A DNA stretch of 36,562 nucleotides from Heyndrickxia coagulans DSM 1 = ATCC 7050. GTDB taxonomy: Bacteria; Bacillota; Bacilli; Bacillales; Bacillaceae_C. Below, piece after piece: positions 9,026 to 18,378 of the stretch. How positions within the stretch are numbered: the stretch's first letter is position 1; each line of letters starts with the position of its first letter. The DNA lies in the NCBI RefSeq assembly GCF_000290615.1, contig NZ_ALAS01000048.1, positions 1-36,562 on the forward strand, written 5' to 3'. Under the pieces are notes generated by a model, which searched no databases, was not told the origin of the DNA, and saw only the letters and a program-made list of their open reading frames with translations. Both the position numbers and the translations under genes were made by a program.

Positions 9026-9586
9026 TGGATATGGATTAAAAAACGGCTACAAGAAAGTTTAAAGACGATCGAAGAAAAAATTCCTTTTTTGCAAAATGTA
9101 TTCCAAGAGGTTCGAATTTCGGAGCAATTAGATGACGCTGCTTTGTACCAGTTTGCGACAGTTGTGAATTAGTATCCAAAACCAAATTCAGATGATTATG
9201 CCGAAATATTTGATGAATTGCTTGACCTGCTTGTCCACAGGTCAGGAAAGACAGGAGCGGAGATTATAACTCCTCGAGTTATCGCTAAACTGCTTCCATT
9301 ACTGCTGAACATTCAGGAAGGCACAGTCTATGACGGAAGCTTTGGAACCGGTCGCCTCTTGGCATATGCTTACCGCTATGCAAAAGAAAATGGTTGCAAA
9401 ATAAAACTGGTTGGACAGGAAATAAACGCGAGGGCCAAATGGGTATTTCCGGTACAAATAAAAGACTTCATCGGTAATGGAATTAGGTGTCATTACAGCG
9501 CTGTAAGGGAGATCTTATGGAGGTGTAAGATGAAAACTTATGATGAACCAAGATTTTTCATTGGAGGAAATCCATTTTTGATATAA
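9026..9586 (+). pseudogene. Decayed N-6 DNA methylase fragment
   Basis: One frame from 9026 reads WIKKRLQESLKTIEEKIPF then FQEVRISEQLDD, is interrupted by TAG at 9170-9172, and resumes with SDDYAEIFDELLDLLVHRSG. It then gives ITPRVIAKLLPLLLN and YDGSFGTGRLLAYAYRYA. The ITPR block and YDGSFGTG correspond to the conserved region and SAM-binding motif I of HsdM-type N-6 adenine methylases. No N-terminal start is seen. Similarity ends at about QEINARAK (9440), and the remaining codons to 9586 are probably junction sequence. The catalytic NPPY motif is absent. It sits just upstream of an intact hsdM but is not a copy of it, so it looks like the relic of an earlier methylase. Confidence 0.7.
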
Positions 9587-9587
9587 T
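9558..9587 (+). promoter_or_regulatory. Candidate promoter of the hsdMSR operon
   Basis: TTCATT (9558-9563) and TATAAT (9582-9587) are 18 bases apart; TTGGAG at 9561 is an alternative -35 with a short spacer. The -10 is perfect and the -35 weak. It would give a leader of over 200 bases before hsdM (9588-9830), in which I find no gene beyond a 23-codon frame at 9729. Confidence 0.35.
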
Positions 9588-9830
9588 AGAAGCATATTAA
9601 GCTGTACTAATAAAAAGCACACAACAATCAGCTTGGAAGAAAAATGATGATCCACAGCTGGCATATTAATATGGATATACGAATAAGTTTGCACGTCATG
9701 TGAGGATTTTTTGCAATATATATCAACATGTTTCAAGAAAAATTGGATGAATCGATGGAATTTGATTTAGACTTAGACGTTGATACAGCCAATATGTGAT
9801 TCGAGAAATATAACAAATGGGGGATATGAA

Positions 9831-12395
9831 TTGATTACATCAGAAGAGATGAAACGCAGATTATGGGATGGGGCAAATGAACTACGAGGTTCAATGGATG
9901 CCAGCCGTTACAAAGATTATATGCTTGGATTAATGTTCTATAAGTTTTTGAGCGATAAGACATTAGAAACGTTCAAAGTGACCAGTGGTATTGGGCAAAT
10001 GTCTGAGTTTGAACTATTGGAAGAATACACAAAGGCAAAAGCAGAGTACGGCGAGGAGCTGGAGAAAATGATTCGGCACGTACTCGGTTATTATGTTTCG
10101 CCTGAGTATCTCTATCAGACTTGGTTAAAAGACATTAAATCAGGAGATTTTGAAGTTCAAAAAGTAACGGACAGCTTGAATCACTTTGAGCGTACGATTG
10201 CTGTGTCTGGTGATTCAGATGACTTTCAAGGACTATTCTCAAGTTCAACGCTTGATTTAACAGATACCGCTTTAGGCAGCAACTTAAATGAACGTAGCAA
10301 AAATATTAAGGCACTGATCTTGTTATTTGCAGACCTGAACATGGTGAAATTGCAAAAAGGCGATGTACTTGGAGAGGCGTATGAGTATCTTATTGGCCAG
10401 TTTGCGATGGAGTCAGGGAAGAAAGCTGGGGAATTCTACACGCCACGACAGGTCAGTGAAGTCATGGCACAAATTGTAGCAAAAACCTCAGAAATCAAGT
10501 CAATTTATGACCCGACTGTAGGCTCTGGTTCGCTACTTTTAACAGTTGGAAAGCACTTAGATGAAGATGCTCAAAAGAATCTGAGTTATTACGGGCAAGA
10601 AAAGAACACAGCAACCTATAATCTAACCCGTATGAATTTGTTGTTGCATGGTGTTCGGCCAGAAAAAATGACCATTAAAAACGGAGATACACTTTCTCAA
10701 GACTGGCCAGAAGATCCAGAACGTCCAAATGAAGGCATACAATTTGATGCAGTAGTGATGAACCCACCATATTCTGCGAAAAATTGGAACAGAGCAGGGC
10801 TGAAAGTGAGTGATCCTCGTTTTGAAGTTGCTGGGGTATTACCACCGGACTCTAAAGGGGATTTTGCTTTCCTTTTGCATGGATTATTCCACTTAGGTCA
10901 AAACGGTACAATGGCAATTGTTTTGCCTCATGGGGTCCTGTTCCGTGGTTCGGCAGAGGGCGAAATTCGCAAACGATTGCTTCAGAAAAATTACATTGAT
11001 GCCATTATCGGCTTGCCAAGTAATCTATTTACCAATACAGGTATCCCAGTCGTTGTCATCATATTAAAGAAGAACCGAAAAATCGACGAGCCTGTTCTAA
11101 TTATTGACGCTTCTCACAGCTTTATTAAAGTTGGCAAACAAAATGTCCTGCAGGAAAAAGACATCGCAAAAATTGTGGATACATATGTTGAACGAAGAGA
11201 AGAGGAGGGGTACAGTCATCTGGCGACACGAGAGGAAATCATGAAAAATGAGTATAACATGAATATTCCCCGCTATATCCAGGCAAATGAGGAAGAGATT
11301 CCGCACGATGTGGATGCGCATCTACTTGGCGGGATTCCTCAAAAGAACGTTGACGACTTGAAGATTCTGCAGTCGACAGTGCCAGATGTTTTGAAACAAT
11401 CATTAAAAGAAATTCGTGACGGCTATGTCGAACTTTTAAAGCCTGTTGAGGAAATTTCTGAGGATGTATTCAATGACGCTCGGATTATTAAAATATCAAA
11501 GGAAATCGAAAGCAAAACAAAAGCCTATATCGATAAATACTGGGATGTTTTACGAAATGTTGACAAAAGCAGTAGCTTGACGCAGTTAATGGACGAAATG
11601 CTGGTTGAAATCAAGCAGATCCTTTCGTCATTCAAATATATTGATGTTTATGATGGCTACCAAATTGTGGCGGAGATATGGAAAAATACACTGGCACATG
11701 ATACGGAAATTATTGCGCTAAGTGATTTCTATACAGCGGGACGCACGCGCGAGCCTAATATGGTAACGAAAGGATCCGGAAATAAAAAACGTGAAGAACA
11801 AGACGGCTGGGTTGGCAGTATTGTACCGAATGAGTTGATTGCGAAACGTTTATACAGTGATGAACTAAAAGAAATCGAATCAAAGAAAACTCGCATTCAA
11901 GAGATTGAAACGGAGCTTTCTGATTTGGTTGAGGCTGCGAAAGTGGAAGAGAGCGATGAAGCCAACGCTTTAGGTGAATGCTTGAATGAAGCTGGTGAGG
12001 CTTTTGAAAACAAATTAATCAAAGCAGCGTTAAAAAAGACAAGCAAGGGAACGGTTGAATATAGCCTACTGAAAAATGTTGAGAAATTATTTGCGGATAA
12101 ATCATCCCTTAACAAAGCCGTGAAAGCGGATGAAAAAGCGCTCAAGGAAGCTGTACAAGAACGTATTTTAACTTTGACAAATGATGAAATTGACAACTTG
12201 ATGTATGAAAAATGGTTTGGCAACACGCTGGATGCCATAGTTGGTTTGGTATGGAAACCGATAAAAAAAGAGTTGGATACATTGCAAATGCTACACAATC
12301 GCTATGCTGATACCTTGTCAGCAATTGATGAAGAAATTCGAGACTCAGAAAAAACATTACAAGCCATGATGAGTGAATTGGTGGTGGAAGAATAA
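9831..12395 (+). CDS. hsdM: Type I restriction-modification methylase subunit HsdM (long form)
   Basis: This is the N-6 adenine methyltransferase subunit of a type I system, which with HsdS methylates or recognises the target. The TTG at 9831 has a GGGGG ribosome site and gives the typical start MITSEEMKRRLWDGANELRG; in-frame codons back to 9780 lack a ribosome site. EFYTPRQVSEVM precedes motif I, DPTVGSGS at 227-234. The catalytic NPPY is at 311-314. With 854 residues it is much longer than the classical 490-530. The methylase fold ends at about residue 480. The rest is a charged, probably coiled-coil extension (for example KKTRIQEIETELSDLVEAAK). The stop overlaps the hsdS start by one base (TAATG), so the genes are coupled. 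Gene order hsdM-hsdS-hsdR resembles type IC systems. Confidence 0.93.
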   Translation: MITSEEMKRRLWDGANELRGSMDASRYKDYMLGLMFYKFLSDKTLETFKVTSGIGQMSEFELLEEYTKAKAEYGEELEKMIRHVLGYYVSPEYLYQTWLKDIKSGDFEVQKVTDSLNHFERTIAVSGDSDDFQGLFSSSTLDLTDTALGSNLNERSKNIKALILLFADLNMVKLQKGDVLGEAYEYLIGQFAMESGKKAGEFYTPRQVSEVMAQIVAKTSEIKSIYDPTVGSGSLLLTVGKHLDEDAQKNLSYYGQEKNTATYNLTRMNLLLHGVRPEKMTIKNGDTLSQDWPEDPERPNEGIQFDAVVMNPPYSAKNWNRAGLKVSDPRFEVAGVLPPDSKGDFAFLLHGLFHLGQNGTMAIVLPHGVLFRGSAEGEIRKRLLQKNYIDAIIGLPSNLFTNTGIPVVVIILKKNRKIDEPVLIIDASHSFIKVGKQNVLQEKDIAKIVDTYVERREEEGYSHLATREEIMKNEYNMNIPRYIQANEEEIPHDVDAHLLGGIPQKNVDDLKILQSTVPDVLKQSLKEIRDGYVELLKPVEEISEDVFNDARIIKISKEIESKTKAYIDKYWDVLRNVDKSSSLTQLMDEMLVEIKQILSSFKYIDVYDGYQIVAEIWKNTLAHDTEIIALSDFYTAGRTREPNMVTKGSGNKKREEQDGWVGSIVPNELIAKRLYSDELKEIESKKTRIQEIETELSDLVEAAKVEESDEANALGECLNEAGEAFENKLIKAALKKTSKGTVEYSLLKNVEKLFADKSSLNKAVKADEKALKEAVQERILTLTNDEIDNLMYEKWFGNTLDAIVGLVWKPIKKELDTLQMLHNRYADTLSAIDEEIRDSEKTLQAMMSELVVEE

Positions 12396-13579
12396 TGGAA
12401 CAAACAAAATTGGTGCCAAAAAGAAGATTTAAAGAATTTCAAAACGCTCACGCTTGGGAACAGCGGAAGTTGGGGGAAGTAATTGAGGGATTATATAATG
12501 GGCAAACTCCTTCAAGATTCAGAGATGACTTTTGGAATGGCAGTATTAACTGGTTATCAAGTGGAGATTTGAATCGCTCGATTGTTAAAACGGCAAGTGA
12601 AAAAATAACGGAAGCTGGGCGGGCTAGCGCAAATTTGCGAGTTGTTCCTAAAAATACCTTTGTTATGGCTATAACAGGACTAGAGGCTGCTGGTACTCGT
12701 GGGAACTGTGGAATTCTTGGAATTGATACAACGTTGAATCAGTCATGTATGGCGGTTTATCCAAATAAAAATTTGCTAAGTACTCAGTTTTTATTTCAAT
12801 GGTATAGGATGGTAGGAGAAGAATATGGTACTAGATTCACACAGGGTACCAAGCAACAAAGTTATAACGCTGAAATTATAAAAGATCTTGATATATGCTT
12901 GCCAAAAAAAGAAGAACAAGTCAAAATAAGTCAATTACTTTCAGAACTCGACAACCTCATCACCCTACATCAGCGTAAGTTAGAAAAGACAAAAGCACTA
13001 AAATCTGCCTATCTTTCTGAAATGTTTCCCGCTGAAGGTGAGCGTGTGCCAAAACGGAGGTTTGCCGGGTTTACGCAACCTTGGGAACAGCGGAAGTTAT
13101 CAGATATAACTGATAGTATTGGAACTGGGAAAAGTTCGTTTATTAAACATGAAAAATCTGCTGATAATCCCTATGCCATATTAGGTTCTACTTCTATTAT
13201 TGGATATGATAGTGAGTTTGATCATGAGGGAGATTTTATTCTTACTGCTCGTGTAGGTGCAAACGCTGGTAATCTTTATCGTTATTATGGAAAAGCGAAA
13301 ATTACTGATAATACTGTATTTATAAAAGGCAAAAACTTATCTTTCTTATATCCATTACTTGATCATTTTGATTTGAGAAAGCTTTCATTTGGCACTGGGC
13401 AACCACTTGTAAAAGCGAGTGAATTAAAAAATCTTCAAATCAAAACGCCTTCTTATGAAGAACAAATCCAAGTTGGAAACTTTTTCAACCAATTAGACTA
13501 TCTCGTCACCCTTCACCAGCGCAAGTTAGAAAAACTACAAAATCTAAAAAAAGCATACCTTAATGAGATGTTTGTATAA
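12395..13579 (+). CDS. hsdS: Type I specificity subunit HsdS
   Basis: The 394-residue DNA-recognition subunit has the two-repeat HsdS plan. Target-recognition domain 1 begins after AWEQRKLGEVIEGL. A helical spacer follows (LDNLITLHQRKLEKTKALKS, AYLSEMF). Domain 2 begins after PWEQRKLSDITDSI, and a second spacer closes the protein (LDYLVTLHQRKLEKLQNLKK, AYLNEMFV). Each domain is expected to read one half of a bipartite target; the bases read cannot be deduced here. The ATG overlaps the hsdM stop. The DNA CTTGGGAACAGCGGAAGTT occurs exactly at 12453-12471 and 13080-13098, which would favour domain exchange by recombination. The frame is intact and hsdR begins 13 bases downstream. Confidence 0.94.
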   Translation: MEQTKLVPKRRFKEFQNAHAWEQRKLGEVIEGLYNGQTPSRFRDDFWNGSINWLSSGDLNRSIVKTASEKITEAGRASANLRVVPKNTFVMAITGLEAAGTRGNCGILGIDTTLNQSCMAVYPNKNLLSTQFLFQWYRMVGEEYGTRFTQGTKQQSYNAEIIKDLDICLPKKEEQVKISQLLSELDNLITLHQRKLEKTKALKSAYLSEMFPAEGERVPKRRFAGFTQPWEQRKLSDITDSIGTGKSSFIKHEKSADNPYAILGSTSIIGYDSEFDHEGDFILTARVGANAGNLYRYYGKAKITDNTVFIKGKNLSFLYPLLDHFDLRKLSFGTGQPLVKASELKNLQIKTPSYEEQIQVGNFFNQLDYLVTLHQRKLEKLQNLKKAYLNEMFV

Positions 13580-13592
13580 AGGGAGAGAAATC

Positions 13593-16500
13593 ATGAGTAA
13601 TACAGCGAAAAGTGCGGCGGAGAAAACTTTTCAAGAGAATTTTGTAAAAGAACTGCAAAAATATAAATGGGAAGCCCCCGACTATCTCAACGGCAATAAG
13701 CAAAAGGTAACGGTTGCGGACTTGGTTTCGCACTGGCGGAGTGAACTTAACCGCATCAATGCTGACCAGCTTGAAGGCGTTGAATTAACGGATAATGAGT
13801 TCAAACAAGTAATGGCAAAGGTCAATCAAATCAGCAACAGCTACGAGGCTGCGAAGATTTTGGCTATTGAAGGATCAAAAGGCAAGATCGATGGCATTTA
13901 CCGGGATGACAACCCAAAAATCACGAGAAAACAAATCACGTTGACGATTTTCAAAAAAGCTGAAGTACGTGGTGGGGACTCAAGCTATCGGATTGCGAGA
14001 GAAGTACAGACACCAAATGACAACCGTTTTGATATTGTCTTATTGATTAATGGCTTGCCACTCATCAACATCGAACAAAAACGCACGGACAAAACGCTGG
14101 ACGAGGCATTTGGACAGTTTAAACGCTACTACCGTGACGGGGAATACAGTCATAATTTTATGGCTTTTTCGCAGATGATGGTCATCACTTCTGAAATTGA
14201 CACTCGCTATTTTGCCACACCTAAAACAATAGAAGATTTTAATCCTAGTTTCGTCTTTCATTGGGCAGATAAAGATAACAATGTAATAAACGATTGGAAA
14301 AAAGTAATTGAACAATTTTTGATGATTCCAATGGCACATCAGATGGTTGGCGATTACTTAGTCATTGATGAAGCGAGAGATGAGGAAAACAGGCGACATA
14401 TGTTAATGCGTCCCTATCAGGTCCATGCTCTGCAAGCGGTTGAAGGAGCTGCATTTGGATGGGACAATGATGAAAAAATGCCTCATGGCGGTTTTGTTTG
14501 GCATACGACTGGTTCAGGAAAAACGATCACAAGTTTCAAGACTGCTTTGTTTTTATCGACAAGAGCAGGATTTGATAAAGTCGTCTTCCTTGTTGATAGA
14601 CGTGAATTGGATAATCGTACCAGTGAAAACTTCAAAGCATATGCTGCCTATGAGCCGGTTTCTGTTGATGATACAAAACACACTTACCAGCTAAAAAAGA
14701 AACTGATGTCAGCAACGAATGGAATTGTCGTCACGACAACTTTCAAACTCAATGCTTTAGTGAAGGAACTGGAAGCAGCACACGATCATCGTTTAGCAGA
14801 TAAGAAGATGGTATTTATCATTGATGAAGCCCATCGCACGACGATGGGGCAGATGATGGGAACGATAAAACGCTATTTCAAGAAAAATGGACTTTTCTTT
14901 GGATTTACCGGTACTCCTTTATTTGATGAAAATAAGGTCAAAGGCAAGATCAATGAAAAAAGCGAAGTCATCAATACAACTGAAAAGTTATTTGGCCCGA
15001 TGTTACATCAATATACGATTGACGAGGCGATTGCTGATAAAAACGTATTAGGTTTTCACGTTGACTATATCAACACCGGAGAATTCAAAAGTTATGATGA
15101 TTTAAGAGACCAGATCGCTGAACAAATGAAGGAAGAACATCCTGAATGGACGGACAGAGAAATCGAACGCCAAGTTCAAGAAATGTCAGAAGCGGACGTT
15201 GAAAAGCAAGCAAAAAAACGAGGGCTGCTTGTATACCAAGACGAAACGCATATTCCACGGGTAGTGGAAGAAATTCTGAATAACTGGGAATCCCAATCAC
15301 AAGAAAGAGAATTTAATGCCATTTTGACGGTTGCCTATAAAGATCGTGTCATTGCTTATTATCATGAATTTAAAAAACAACTAAAAGAACGTGGGGAAAA
15401 GCTAAATGTGGCGATGACGTTTAGTTTCGGTAGTGAGAATGATCCCACGCCATTAGATCCCCAAATTGTCAACGAGATGTTTAAGGATTACGCTGCATTT
15501 ACTGGCATTGAGTTTGTAGCTGGTGATAAAAAACACGGTGAAGATGCTTATTTTGAGGATCTTGTAGAGCGCGCGACACGAGGCGGCAGTGGACGAAACC
15601 CGAAAAATATTGACCTCGTCATTGTGGCAGACCAACTGTTGACAGGCTATGACTCGAAACGTCTGAATACGCTTTATGTTGACCGTTCGCTTGAACTTCA
15701 AGGCCTGATCCAAGCTTACTCCCGTACCAATCGTGTCTTTGGTTCAGAAAAAGAGTTTGGAACGATTATCAACTTCCAGTATCCCCGAATAACTGAAGAA
15801 ATGGTGAATCAGGCCCTGAAGCTATATGGAAGCGGGGGAAAGAGCAGTAAGGCCATTGTTGATACTTACGAAACGGCTGTAAAGAAATTGAAAATCAAAG
15901 TGTCTGAAATGATTCCGACTTTACCTGATCCAACTGAATGGCAAAATATTGAACATGATGAGAAGAAAAAAGAAGCATTTATCCTTGCTTTTAAAGATGC
16001 TGCTGAGCAGTTAAATTTGGTAGAACAGTACTATGAATTTAAGTGGAATGATGATACTTTTGGAATTGACGAGCACACTTGGCTGCAGTATGTTGGTGCT
16101 TATAAAAACTTAACATGGAAGCCCGGCACCCCACCTGTGATATCAACCATTCATCCACTTGCTGGAAAAACGAAATTGGCAGGAACGCAAGTCATTGATG
16201 CAAACCATATTATTAAATTAATTGGTTCAAAAGTTACTTCACCGTACGGCGTGCAAACGGTGGATCGTGAAACACTCCGTATTATTTATGAACAAATTCA
16301 AGAGTTGAGTAATATGGGGGACCATGAGCAAGCACAGTTGTTAAAGGAATTTGTAGATACAGAGCTCGTGCCCGGAAACTTGTCGAGCAATTTGAATTTT
16401 GATGAGGCATTTGAAATTTGGAAAGCGGATAAGCTGCGGAATACAGTCATTCAATTTTCTGCGGAGTGGGGCTTAGATAGTGAACTACTTGCAAAAGCAG

Positions 16501-16676
16501 TGAATTCATATTCTATTTCGAAGCCTGATGTTGTTCCTTACATCAATGAACTCATAAGTAGTGTTGATTACAGCAAAGCAACCAATCAAACGGCTGGTAA
16601 TTTGTTAAAACATAATATGATCCTCACGACTAAATTGCCAGAATGGATTGCGGAGACGAAGCAGAAATATAGCTAA
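13593..16676 (+). CDS. hsdR: Type I restriction subunit HsdR (EcoR124I-like)
   Basis: This 1027-residue translocase/nuclease is close to EcoR124I HsdR in length. The PD-(D/E)xK nuclease is at the N-terminus, with Asp147 (FDIVLLINGL) and Glu161-Gln-Lys163 (IEQKR). The SF2 motor follows: Walker A TTGSGKT at 305-311, DEAH at 411-414, GFTGTP after it, and a motif VI region LIQAYSRTNRVFG. The C-terminal helical part should contact the methylase core. The ATG at 13593 follows GGGAGAG and gives MSNTAKSAAEKTFQENF; the earlier start at 13563 lies inside hsdS. With HsdM and HsdS it forms the complex that translocates and cuts unmethylated DNA. All motifs look intact. Confidence 0.95.
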   Translation: MSNTAKSAAEKTFQENFVKELQKYKWEAPDYLNGNKQKVTVADLVSHWRSELNRINADQLEGVELTDNEFKQVMAKVNQISNSYEAAKILAIEGSKGKIDGIYRDDNPKITRKQITLTIFKKAEVRGGDSSYRIAREVQTPNDNRFDIVLLINGLPLINIEQKRTDKTLDEAFGQFKRYYRDGEYSHNFMAFSQMMVITSEIDTRYFATPKTIEDFNPSFVFHWADKDNNVINDWKKVIEQFLMIPMAHQMVGDYLVIDEARDEENRRHMLMRPYQVHALQAVEGAAFGWDNDEKMPHGGFVWHTTGSGKTITSFKTALFLSTRAGFDKVVFLVDRRELDNRTSENFKAYAAYEPVSVDDTKHTYQLKKKLMSATNGIVVTTTFKLNALVKELEAAHDHRLADKKMVFIIDEAHRTTMGQMMGTIKRYFKKNGLFFGFTGTPLFDENKVKGKINEKSEVINTTEKLFGPMLHQYTIDEAIADKNVLGFHVDYINTGEFKSYDDLRDQIAEQMKEEHPEWTDREIERQVQEMSEADVEKQAKKRGLLVYQDETHIPRVVEEILNNWESQSQEREFNAILTVAYKDRVIAYYHEFKKQLKERGEKLNVAMTFSFGSENDPTPLDPQIVNEMFKDYAAFTGIEFVAGDKKHGEDAYFEDLVERATRGGSGRNPKNIDLVIVADQLLTGYDSKRLNTLYVDRSLELQGLIQAYSRTNRVFGSEKEFGTIINFQYPRITEEMVNQALKLYGSGGKSSKAIVDTYETAVKKLKIKVSEMIPTLPDPTEWQNIEHDEKKKEAFILAFKDAAEQLNLVEQYYEFKWNDDTFGIDEHTWLQYVGAYKNLTWKPGTPPVISTIHPLAGKTKLAGTQVIDANHIIKLIGSKVTSPYGVQTVDRETLRIIYEQIQELSNMGDHEQAQLLKEFVDTELVPGNLSSNLNFDEAFEIWKADKLRNTVIQFSAEWGLDSELLAKAVNSYSISKPDVVPYINELISSVDYSKATNQTAGNLLKHNMILTTKLPEWIAETKQKYS

Positions 16677-16755
16677 TTTGATGACGGGTGCAGAGTAACT
16701 GAAAACGAAGAATAAATAGAAACAGAGTATGTTTAACTTTACCGGAAAAGAATGC

Positions 16756-16797
16756 CTTTGTACATTAGCTATTAATTCCATGTACGCAGTTTTTTTG
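16756..16797 (+). terminator. Probable terminator after hsdR
   Basis: GTACAT (16760-16765) and ATGTAC (16780-16785) pair around a 14-base loop. The stem can extend by weak pairs, and TTTTTTT lies at 16791-16797. The gap 16677-16852 otherwise holds only the mrr leader. Confidence 0.5.
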
Positions 16798-16852
16798 TAA
16801 GCCTGTACTATTATGAAAGTAATATGATCAAAAGATTAGAGGGGTAATGAAA

Positions 16853-17773
16853 ATGACAGTGCCAGACTATCAAACCTTTATGCTACCTTTTCTAAAAATA
16901 CTCGGGGATAGAAATGAGCATACGTTACAAGAAATGTATATAAAGCTTGCTGATTATTTTAGTCTAACAGACGCAGATAAAAAGGAATACTTGCCAAGCG
17001 GAAAGCAACTTAAATATAAAAACAGAATTGGTTGGGCTCGAACTTATTTGAAAAAGGCGGGTCTACTAGAACAAGTTGGAAGAGGAAGATTTACGATTTC
17101 AGAACAAGGATTAAGTGTCTTAAATAAAAACCCTGAGAAAATTGATGTAAAGTTCTTAGAACGTTTTAACGAGTTCCGGGAGTTTCGCAGCAATAAGAAC
17201 AGTACAGATCATAAAGATAGCACGGAAACATTGCCTAATAATCGAGAATCAGATCTTTCCCCTGAGGAAATCTTGGACTCCAGTTTTCGAGATATCACAA
17301 GAAGTTTAATGGATGAGCTCTTACGTACCGTAAAATCCTGTTCACCAGAGTTTTTTGAAAAATTGGTGGTTGATTTACTAGTCGCAATGGGATATGGAGG
17401 TACCCACGCTGATGCGGGTCAAGCAATTGGGAGAACTGGTGACGATGGAATCGATGGAATTATTAAAGAAGATAAATTAGGATTAGATGTTATCTATATT
17501 CAAGCAAAAAGATGGGAAGGCTCTGTCGGTAGGCCTGTAGTCCAGGCTTTTGCGGGAAGTTTAGAAGGGAACCGAGCTCGTAAAGGGGTATTGATAACAA
17601 CCTCTAGATTTACCGAGGAAGCAAAGGATTATGTAAAAAGAATTGAAAAGAAAATTGTTTTAATAGATGGCGAAACTCTTGCGGAATTAATGATTGATAA
17701 TAATGTTGGCGTTTCTCCAAAAATAACTTATATAATAAAGGATATTGACTCTGACTATTTTAACGAAGAATAA
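16853..17773 (+). CDS. mrr: Mrr-family type IV restriction endonuclease
   Basis: The 306-residue protein has an N-terminal Mrr-type winged-helix domain (residues about 1-95: PDYQTFMLPFLKILGD, RIGWARTYLKKAGLLEQVGR, GRFTISEQG). A variable linker follows, then the Mrr catalytic domain from about 150. There, EFFEKLVVDLLVAMGYGG leads to the nuclease core with Asp201 (DDGIDGII) and Gln217-x-Lys219 (IQAKRW). The QxK form is typical of Mrr. Such enzymes cut DNA carrying foreign methylation. Two ATGs are possible; 16853 is 8 bases from AGAGGGG, whereas 16847 is only 2, so I prefer 16853. It is in the same orientation as hsdMSR but behind a probable terminator. Mrr beside a type I operon is a common defence-island pairing. 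Confidence 0.92.
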   Translation: MTVPDYQTFMLPFLKILGDRNEHTLQEMYIKLADYFSLTDADKKEYLPSGKQLKYKNRIGWARTYLKKAGLLEQVGRGRFTISEQGLSVLNKNPEKIDVKFLERFNEFREFRSNKNSTDHKDSTETLPNNRESDLSPEEILDSSFRDITRSLMDELLRTVKSCSPEFFEKLVVDLLVAMGYGGTHADAGQAIGRTGDDGIDGIIKEDKLGLDVIYIQAKRWEGSVGRPVVQAFAGSLEGNRARKGVLITTSRFTEEAKDYVKRIEKKIVLIDGETLAELMIDNNVGVSPKITYIIKDIDSDYFNEE

Positions 17774-17897
17774 AATCAGTTGCTGACTTAATAGGAAATC
17801 TGGTTTCCTGTGACAGATTTAACTTTGTCTTACGTATCATCACTTCATTTTAAGCACTTGGTTGCGATATAAATATTTAGTAATTGGAGGCTTAGGC

Positions 17898-18293
17898 TTG
17901 AAAAAGAATATCTACGTAGTTGGTGCCGTTATAATTCAAAACGATCAAATCCTCTGTGCACAGCGCGGCCCAGGCAGGACCCTAGCCAATAAATGGGAGT
18001 TTCCTGGTGGAAAAGTTGAAGAAGGTGAAACGCCACAGCAAGCCCTGAAACGCGAAATACAGGAAGAAATGAAATGTAAAATTGAGATTGGGGAGCAAGT
18101 GGAGGACACAACGTATGAATATGATTTTGGCATTGTTCATCTAACAACGTTTTATTGCAAGTTGTTAGAAGGACAACCCATTTTAACGGAACATGTTGCA
18201 ATAAAATGGATGAACAAAGAAGATCTTATGTCATTGGATTGGGCCCCAGCTGATTTACCTGCTGTTGAAGAGATTGCATCTACCAAAGATTGA
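17898..18293 (+). CDS. NUDIX hydrolase (MutT-like)
   Basis: This 132-residue hydrolase has the NUDIX box at about 37-59: GGKVEEGETPQQALKREIQEE. The REIQEE metal-binding core is intact, while the usual Gly after EE is replaced (EEMKCKI). The N-terminal VGAVIIQNDQILCAQR and FPGG resemble 8-oxo-dGTP diphosphatases, so it likely acts on oxidised or non-canonical nucleoside triphosphates. The TTG at 17898 has TTGGAGG about 8 bases upstream; no ATG is suitably placed. It sits 85 bases before a PLD-nuclease/helicase gene. In defence islands NUDIX genes often accompany such helicases, so the pair may have worked together. That link is inference. Confidence 0.85.
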   Translation: MKKNIYVVGAVIIQNDQILCAQRGPGRTLANKWEFPGGKVEEGETPQQALKREIQEEMKCKIEIGEQVEDTTYEYDFGIVHLTTFYCKLLEGQPILTEHVAIKWMNKEDLMSLDWAPADLPAVEEIASTKD

Positions 18294-18378
18294 ATGCTGT
18301 ATTTCCCTTTTCTGAAATGATTTACGATGAATGGAATGAATATTACAATAAAGGTATCCCACAAAAACGGTGATGCAT

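Noticed and set aside
9729-9800. 23-codon frame MFQEKLDESMEFDLDLDVDT… before hsdM
   Set aside because: Too short, no convincing ribosome site; it may be the tail of a lost gene or chance. Not annotated as a gene.
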